Notes under the pieces: model-generated | Told to the model about the DNA's origin: nothing | The model's database searches: none | Seen by the model: the letters and a program-made list of their open reading frames with translations, nothing else | Origin: Paramacrobiotus richtersi | Lineage: Eukaryota; Tardigrada; Eutardigrada; Parachela; Macrobiotidae | DNA: 22,614 nucleotides | Assembly (NCBI GenBank): GCA_034698045.1 | Contig: JAQGAU010000923.1 | Span: 1 to 22,614 of the forward strand | Reading direction: 5' to 3' | Shown here: one piece after another, positions 17,085 through 22,614 of the stretch | Layout: each line of letters opens with the position of its first letter | Position numbering within the stretch: the first letter of the stretch is position 1 | Translations under genes and position numbers: made by a program

Positions 17085-17466
17085 ACCTATTTCGAAATTT
17101 TTTTTTTCGAAAACTGCGAACAAATTATATTTAGAAAACGAATTTGCGTAATACTCTCAAGATATTCTCACCGAGTCCTGGCACAATGAAATCTGTTCAA
17201 GAAATACGGAGCTTACGTCACCTGAATGAAACTTGGTCTCTTGGAGAAGCAGTTATCAAAACCTTTTTAGAATTGAGATTCAATTCAATTAAGCCTACTA
17301 CACCCGCGGCCGTTTCATCGTTTTTAAGACTCGCGGTACATCGAGATTTGTGTGAGGGTTACCGGGCCCACTTCGCCGAAACTTTGACTATAAGCAACTT
17401 GAAGAATACGCCCGACTCGGTTTGACAATCAAACGCACTGTACGTGCGTGGCAGTGATTCGCCACA
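17085..17466 (+). pseudogene. Unidentified coding module, best copy (copy 1), frameshifted
   Basis: The plus strand reads FENCEQIIFRKRICVILSR, then after a frame change MKSVQEIRSLRHLNETWSLG (ATG at 17186) and FLRLAVHRDLCEGYRAHFAE. That frame ends at TGA 17423-17425. The overlapping frame gives DYKQLEEYARLGLTIKRTV followed by RAWQ and TGA. Copy 2 at 17640-18030 repeats these blocks in diverged form (LGSKIERTMR; PYGVTDLLSL; CKYVQDVW; GKQSLGL). Shared block order at DNA and peptide level shows a duplicated coding unit of about 700 bp. I do not recognise the protein. It could be a transposon or a host gene family. No copy is intact. Confidence 0.45.
17415..17466 (+). repeat. 52-bp direct repeat, first copy
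   Basis: It matches 17648-17699 over 52 bp without indels, with 10 differences, nine of them transitions. It corresponds to the LGLTIKRTV part of the coding module. Confidence 0.7.
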
Positions 17467-17639
17467 AAAAACTTTTCGCAGTACAGTAGTGACAGTCTAA
17501 AAATTGAAATGACACAGAGAAAAGGGTATACGGAAATATGCTTGTCCAATATTCTTACTTTGCCTACACGCAGCATGCCACGGTAGGATCTTGTGCGCGG
17601 TAGGGTAGTAGTTCGTGACATCTCATCGAGCGCGTAAAG

Positions 17640-18030
17640 CACGGTAAACTCGGTTCGAAAATCGAACGCACCATGCGTACGTAGCAATAATTCGCCACAG
17701 GAGGCTTCCACACGCGCGAGCTGGAATACGATACTGCTAGATGTGCAGCGCTGCCATACGGAGTGACCGACCTGTTGTCTTTGAAAAAACAACGTTTGAA
17801 AAAGTCGTAGAATTCGAACAAATTTTTACTCGAAAAGCGAATACGCTTAATACACCCACGGTGCATTTAGCGATTTTTTGACTTGTGGCACGTGTAAATA
17901 TGTTCAGGACGTATGGAGTTTACTGCTACCAAACGGAAAACAGTCTCTTGGACTATGAGTTACAAGGCTCACCTCGGCCTCCGGTCTCGCTGGGCACACG
18001 GAGAACTGTTTAGAGTTTGGAGTACGTGGA
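17640..18030 (+). pseudogene. Unidentified coding module, copy 2
   Basis: It holds the 52-bp repeat (17648-17699), then TRELEYDTARCAALPYGVTD continuing LLSLKKQRLKKS, a stop, KFLLEKRIRLIHP, and a further block with KYVQDVWSLLLPNGKQSLGL at about 17893-17955. The last block aligns with MKSVQEIRSLRHLNETWSLG of copy 1 at both DNA and peptide level. Stops interrupt it. No family is recognised. Confidence 0.4.
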
Positions 18031-18038
18031 CCTCGAGA

Positions 18039-18064
18039 TGTGAGCCAGTACTGTGAGCCAGTAC
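18039..18064. repeat. 13-bp tandem duplication
   Basis: TGTGAGCCAGTAC occurs twice back to back. It lies near the 3' end of the minus-strand LINE and may be a replication slip or part of the LINE tail region. Confidence 0.7.
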
Positions 18065-18107
18065 TTTTAGGGACGTTATCCTAACACAATATTCTGCAAC
18101 AAGAAAA

Positions 18108-18503
18108 CTAGACAGATCCAGCAGACAAAATATTTTCGTTAAATTTGAGAATTTTTTCTACCAGATCTTTCAGGCGCATCTCCGTTTTGGACTCACCGAT
18201 CTTCTTCTTCGCCTTTGCGTTCATTTTAGCTGGTCGTCTCAGATTGTAATGGGCGGTGTTGTCCGTAACTCTGACCATGTCCAGGAGGTTTGCTGGACGA
18301 GGAAAGGTGTTCTTGTTCCGCAGTTTGAACAGCCACACCGCATCGCCCTGCCTCCATAGATCGAAAATAGGCATAATGCCTAACTGCTGATACAGCTCCG
18401 GTGTAAACGGTTTCTTGTAGTCAGTGATAGCACGCAAAGCTTTGCGCTGCAGACTGGCAAGTTTATAACGCTAAGTCAAAGACGCTGTGGACCATACTGA
18501 TTA
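18108..18503 (-). pseudogene. LINE ORF2 C-terminal part (left of the nested insertion)
   Basis: Read on the minus strand this continues the LINE whose RT lies at 19461-20160. It starts SVWSTASLT, has a TAG, then RYKLASLQRKALRAITDYKK, and ELYQQLGIMPIFDLWRQGDA with VWLFKLRN, ending GSV-stop at 18108. It is collinear with the plus-strand copy at 4150-4629 (MWSTASLG, ALRAITDYR, VTPVFDRWRNKDAVWLFK) without gaps over the first 50 residues. After the stop, TTTTCTTGTTGC resembles the other copy's 3' UTR. It carries at least one in-frame stop in this part, so it is inactive. Confidence 0.75.
18501..18503. repeat. Target-site duplication, left (TTA)
   Basis: TTA directly before the left inverted end; identical to 19461-19463. 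Confidence 0.6.
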
Positions 18504-19460
18504 CCGGGTGGCGCTCAAATTGTGTTACAAATTTCTGTGCACGATATCTCCAGAACCAATTATCGCTCGCAGTCCTGCGATCGTTCATTTTGAAGGGCAG
18601 TTCATCCTCTACAAAGCTAGTAGTACACCAATGCGAGCAATTTGAGAAAGTCACGGAGAACGCAGCCCTACAGGAAGCTTGTAATTATTTTGCGTGTCCC
18701 CTGCCAAGAAGACGAAAGGTCATGCGGCTCCGTGACCGTTTGAAGAATTCGGTTTGGGTTTTTATATGATTATGACCAGCAAATGTCCGTGATTCATTAC
18801 AGGTATAAATAACAGACAAGCTACCCGCGGGGCACTTACAAATAAACCACAACTTTTGGCACTATTTCTTGAAACGATTATTTTTATTATTTGATAAATT
18901 ATCTGTCAGCGGGGAAAATTATACTGCTTTTTTAAGGGCAATGTAAAAAGGGTCCGTTCACTTGTTTTGAACATACGAGGTGATATAGTACAAGAGAAAA
19001 ATAAAACAGTCTAGGATAATGGCAATCGATGAGAAACCTGTGAGGTCAACAGTCGCGGATGGGTTCGCCATGAGAATTCCAAACCAGCAGAGGAGATATT
19101 CTCAAAAAATCCTGATTGGCATTTTAACGCAGCACGCGGTTTTGCATACAGTTCGATAGAGAAAAAAATGCTCTTTCGAAGTGTATTGCATTTGAAGATT
19201 TACCCTTGGTCCTGAAAGTTTCATGGACGAATAATCCACAAAGGAAATTTTTTTATTTCGTTTTCAGGAAAGCATCTAGTTTTGATCGATTTCGGGTAAA
19301 CTTATTTCCACAGTTACTTCAGACTTCTGAACAAACTTTGTGTTCTGAAATTATATCCTGGTAGTTTGTCTACAAAACAACGTTTCAACTATCGCAATCG
19401 CATCCCAGGGGCGGGAGTCATGGAGGTTCAAAAAAAGCAACAAAAAATTAGCGCCACCCG
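18504..19460. mobile_element. Non-autonomous DNA transposon nested in the LINE
   Basis: A 957-bp insertion with terminal inverted repeats (TIRs) CGGGTGGCGCT (18505-18515, and complement at 19450-19460). It is flanked by TTA at 18501-18503 and TTA at 19461-19463. Taking one flank copy, the LINE reading on the two sides joins in frame and aligns gap-free with the relative at 4150-4629, which fixes the boundaries. The TTA duplication fits PIF/Harbinger-type elements. A TA duplication (Tc1/mariner type) with the right end one base longer fits equally well and makes the two TIRs the same length. No transposase frame is present, so it is MITE-like or a deletion derivative. The inside is AT-rich with no recognisable gene. 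Confidence 0.8.
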
Positions 19461-19463
19461 TTA
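19461..19463. repeat. Target-site duplication, right (TTA)
   Basis: TTA directly after the right inverted end; identical to 18501-18503. Confidence 0.6.
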
Positions 19464-20160
19464 GCAGTTCACCAGATGCGTACCAAAACAAGCGTGATAA
19501 AGTCCCCTGAGTCTCCTGCGTTGCGATAAACTCAGCCCCTTTTTTGCCCGATTTATCATGGCAATTCCGAAGTTCCCCTCTCGCTGGACCTCACTGAACT
19601 GATCCGTCCACTTCAGATGTTTGTCGATTTTTACCTCCAGATATCGAACGCACTTTTTGTTCTTCATTTTTTTATGTCACCGTTATGACTCACTGTCGGC
19701 TCTACCTGCACATTCCGTGCGGTACACTTGTACACTGCTTGGCATTTCTTTGGGTTAACGTGAAGCAAGCCTGACCAACATGTTCTAGGCTTTGTTGAGC
19801 TTCCTGCCTGATTCTTTCTTCGTCTTCCCAGTTGCATGGACAGTCGTATCGTCAGCAAAGCAGTCGATATCGTAATCTCCAGTGGTGTTGATTAGTACGC
19901 TATTATTGATGTAAATGGTGAACAGAACAGGCTCCAGCACTGTGCCTTTCGGCACACCGGATGTTAACGGCAGCCAGTCAGATGTCCGGTTTCCATCGCG
20001 TAACATGCACAAGACAAAATACGCTAACCGCTTTAAATACTTAAAGACCGACATTTGTGGCAACCTATTCGAAGTATCTGATCTTGTCGTTTCTATTGTA
20101 TTCGCCGACAGCCTTCAACAATTGCTGACTTAGCTTTTTGTACGTTTTTTGGGTGTCGCA
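19461..20160 (-). pseudogene. LINE reverse transcriptase core (right of the nested insertion)
   Basis: Minus-strand RT of a Jockey/CR1-like LINE, spread over frames by small indels. From 20063: FKYLKRLAYF, then DWLPLTSGVPKGTVLEPVLF and TIYINN (the GVPQG motif with Lys for Gln), and CFADDTTVHATG (about 19866-19832, the catalytic Asp pair). Then LHVNPKKCQAV, CVRYLEVKIDKHLKWTDQ, INRAKKGLSLSQRRRLRGLY and HACFGTHLVNC, where the reading reaches the TTA flank of the nested transposon. The order and spacing match functional LINE RTs, but the frame changes make it dead. The endonuclease part is not found upstream (above 20160), so the copy is 5'-truncated. Confidence 0.75.
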
Positions 20161-20932
20161 CCTATTTTCCGCTTATGCACACACAATTCCTATTGCGCCT
20201 GCTCTCCGAACAAGTCTTGGACGAAGTCGTGAACAATTGGATGGACACGTTTGCGTCAGAGAAGGTTGCTACGTTCACCGTGCGCCACTGCAGAAAAAAT
20301 GTTTTCAGAAAAACTCTTGACAACTCAACGAGTAAGGCATCTATGGTAACAGAAGACTTATTATAAGGAAACGAATTTTGCTAAAACTTCGCGCATGCAC
20401 TACCACGCAGGCAATGATTCTGGTGGCAGCTGTCTTAATTGCTTTGTGGAGTGCAACGGAAACGGACCTCTCTGCATACGCAAGTCACTCTCCTGGCAAT
20501 AGCAGGCATTAAAAAACCTTTACTGTAACAGTTACATTGCACGATCTTTAAATCCTTTTCAAAATACTGTTAAACTGTAGACTGCAGCGAGCTGCTGATA
20601 TTGATCATATCATCCGCTACTGCGAGCCTGCAGTGCAGAGTTCGGCAGCAATTTTTTTTTGTTTTATTATGAAACATTCAATGCAGAAAAACTTGTGGGC
20701 AAGATAAATATGGAAGACTCAATGAACGGTCGCAGCCAATCATTGTTAAGGATCGGTAAAGCTGTACCAACGGGAATTTGCTGTTACCTTCATGGCAAAT
20801 GCCGGTTTACCAGCTTAAAAAAGTATTTTATAAGAGTGGAGTTCATCAAAGTTTTTAGATGGACATTATCTTTTTGATAACGATTGTTACACATATGTAT
20901 GAACCAAACAAATTCAACCAGAACTGGATCTG
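20161..20932. other. Gene-poor stretch
   Basis: Two short plus-strand frames (20175-20366 and 20659-20877) lack motifs. I see no repeat larger than simple A/T runs. Confidence 0.4.
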
Positions 20933-20933
20933 T

Positions 20934-21069
20934 CAACAAAACAACAGTCACCAATAAGCAATAAACAAACCGCCCAGTTGCAAAACGTCGGTAAGCAAAC
21001 GAGCGTAGATCAAATCGTCGAGAAACAAACGGCCCAGTAACAAGTCATCCGTTAACAAAACGGCCCGTG
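20934..21069 (+). repeat. Degenerate 30-bp tandem repeat
   Basis: AAACAAAC-like starts occur at about 20934, 20963, 20993, 21023 and 21054. The unit resembles AAACAAACGGCCCAGT followed by a CAA-rich part and TCGTCGGT. About four and a half units, strongly diverged. Confidence 0.65.
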
Positions 21070-21076
21070 CTGAAAT

Positions 21077-21150
21077 TCCGACTCAGACTTCGCCTCTGAC
21101 CGCAAGTGCTAAAAATCTGACTCTGACCACTGACTATCTGACTCAGACCC
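21077..21150 (+). repeat. CTGACTCTGAC short repeats
   Basis: GACTCAGAC, CTCTGACC, CTGACTCTGACC, CTGACTATCTGACTCAGAC follow one another, an imperfect pentamer/hexamer array next to the 30-bp repeat. Confidence 0.55.
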
Positions 21151-22370
21151 GGCAAATGTCATCAAATTTGAATAAGTAAACAACAGCCGCCAAAAAAGGG
21201 CTAACGTGAACTGTTTAGTCAGATTATACAACAAAATAGTGTGAAGACGTTTTGTACGGAAAGAGAATATATTTTATCCAGTGAACTAGACCAAATACAG
21301 GCTACAGTCATGGATGTGGGGGCAAACTGAAGTGTTCTGGGATTATTGCTCAATAATTTAGCGTACAAATCGAAAATTCTGATGACTAATTGAATGGTTA
21401 TATCTGGAACCAAAGCAACTAATTGTGATGAGCCTATAAAATCATAACGTTAACACAATAACAACACGTTCGGAGTACACGCTGTCGTGAATTATAAGGC
21501 GATATGAAAACTAAGAGCAAAACAATCATAAGCACGTCACGAAAACTGATTCAACCACAATAAGGACAAAGCTGGGACGCAAAACTAGTGTAAGTCAAGC
21601 AGCACGATAAAGCCGTGATAGCTATTGACGTACAGGGATCAGCGCCGGCACGGTTTCCATAAAGTCAATTAACTGGCTTCTTTGTTCTTCGGCCAGGCTC
21701 ACTTCTTAGACAATTCCTTCACCAAACCATGGGTTCTCATTCGTGAAATCAGGATATCGCGACGAATACAGGCTGCAGACAGATGGTACGCACAATCGCG
21801 TGCAGGTGCGATATTTCGTGTACCCCTTTCGTAGTTAGGTTCGTGTCTGACCAAAAATCAGACCCTGTTTAGGATGGCAAAGGAAATCCGCATCCACTAC
21901 ACTGGTACCCAATATACGCTCCTACACCATTGTCCCCATTGACCTTGCAGAGTCGGAATGGCTCATGATTTAATTCCAATGGATTCTTCGAAGCTGAAAT
22001 GAAATCGTTTCAATACAATGTTGATCATAAATATGACTTCGGCATGTTTGAGCCCAAGTTTAGGATAGAACAGGTTGCTTTTGCCCATTAAAGCTCTCCA
22101 ATGGTATGGCAGCCTATAGACCACTGGCGATACGGCAGAAACTGCTAGGAAGTGTTAGCCATCCGCTTGTGGCGCCTTGGAAGTTGTTAACTAGGTAGCA
22201 CTTCATCCTTCCGTGCTTGCAGACCGAGCGAGCTGTAAACAGCTGGCAACCGGCTAACATTCGCAAATCTGGTATAGTTTTTATTTCTGGTCTTTATAAC
22301 TTTCCTAAACATTGTGGATCTAATTTCCCAACATCCAGGCAACCAAGATTTGTACATAACTGTGCACATT
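21151..22370. other. Gene-poor stretch
   Basis: No supported gene. A minus-strand snatch near 21720-21640 (EVSLAEEQRSQLIDFMETV) is protein-like, but is too short and isolated to assign. Other frames are closed at short intervals. Confidence 0.4.
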
Positions 22371-22375
22371 TTTTT

Positions 22376-22614
22376 TATTATTGTATTATTGTATTATTGT
22401 ATTATTTTAATATTGTATTATTGTATTATTGTATTATTGTATTATCGTATTATTTTATTATTTTATTATTTTATTATTTTATTATTTCATTATTTCACTA
22501 TTTTATTATTTTATTATTTTATTATTTTATTATATTTTTATTTTATTATTTTATTATTTTATTATTTTATTATTTTATTATTTTATTATTTTATTATTTT
22601 ATTATTTTATTATT
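22376..22614 (+). repeat. 8-bp microsatellite, ATTATTGT changing to ATTATTTT
   Basis: From about 22376 to 22457 the unit is mainly ATTATTGT, with one ATTATCGT. From there to the window end it is ATTATTTT, with a few C and T variants. The array continues past the window edge. It is not a simple trinucleotide: the period is 8. Confidence 0.9.

Noticed and set aside
17388-17866. Minus-strand frames of 100 and 134 codons in the repeated module
   Set aside because: Between the copies the plus-strand blocks align in better order and wording (PYGVTDLL, KIERT, WSLG) than these antisense frames.

Overview
This looks like a stretch of an animal (invertebrate) nuclear genome. It has long non-coding gaps, intron-type splice donors, many decayed non-LTR retrotransposon (LINE) pieces on both strands, minisatellites and a large AT-rich microsatellite. 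There is no bacterial gene packing. The only host gene I recognise is the first exon of a rhodopsin-class GPCR. Its NRLVAV variant of the DRY motif, its SLRTG first intracellular loop and its GGRF...GVC second extracellular loop resemble the large tardigrade GPCR families as I remember them. Tardigrade is therefore my best guess, by inference only.

Layout. 1-2100: a decayed retroelement C-terminal domain (minus) and the GPCR exon (minus, 1176-1750) ending at a consensus splice donor. 2100-4140: mostly empty, with a 25-bp hairpin and one weak small ORF. 4144-4719: the 3' end of a LINE (plus). 4936-5566: eight 79-bp tandem units, each carrying a TATA-like core. 5630-6660: a long inverted duplication of a methionine-rich coding-like segment. 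6660-9075: a GC-rich block with coding-like but broken frames. 9114-10494: a second copy of the retroelement domain, one copy of a 199-bp direct repeat, and two unidentified open frames. 10630-14400: a LINE on the plus strand with ORF1 (coiled coil, CCHC knuckle) and an AP-endonuclease domain, apparently split by a 1.5-kb segment with 16-bp perfect inverted ends. 14640-15750: reverse transcriptase (RT) remains on the minus strand. 15640-16300: a dimeric 95-bp repeat and a strong 59-bp-arm palindrome. 16640-18030: several diverged copies of an unidentified coding module. 18108-20160: another LINE RT on the minus strand, interrupted at 18504-19460 by a non-autonomous DNA transposon. 20160-22614: gene-poor, with short tandem repeats and an 8-bp microsatellite running off the end.

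The window is mainly a record of nested insertions. The cleanest result is the DNA transposon at 18504-19460. Conceptually removing it together with one TTA copy brings the LINE reading into a gap-free alignment with its relative at 4144-4629. I see no operon, CRISPR, rRNA or convincing tRNA. Nearly all protein-like pieces carry stops or frameshifts, so the window should be read as relics plus one plausible live exon. I did not find a functional system that I could defend as new.
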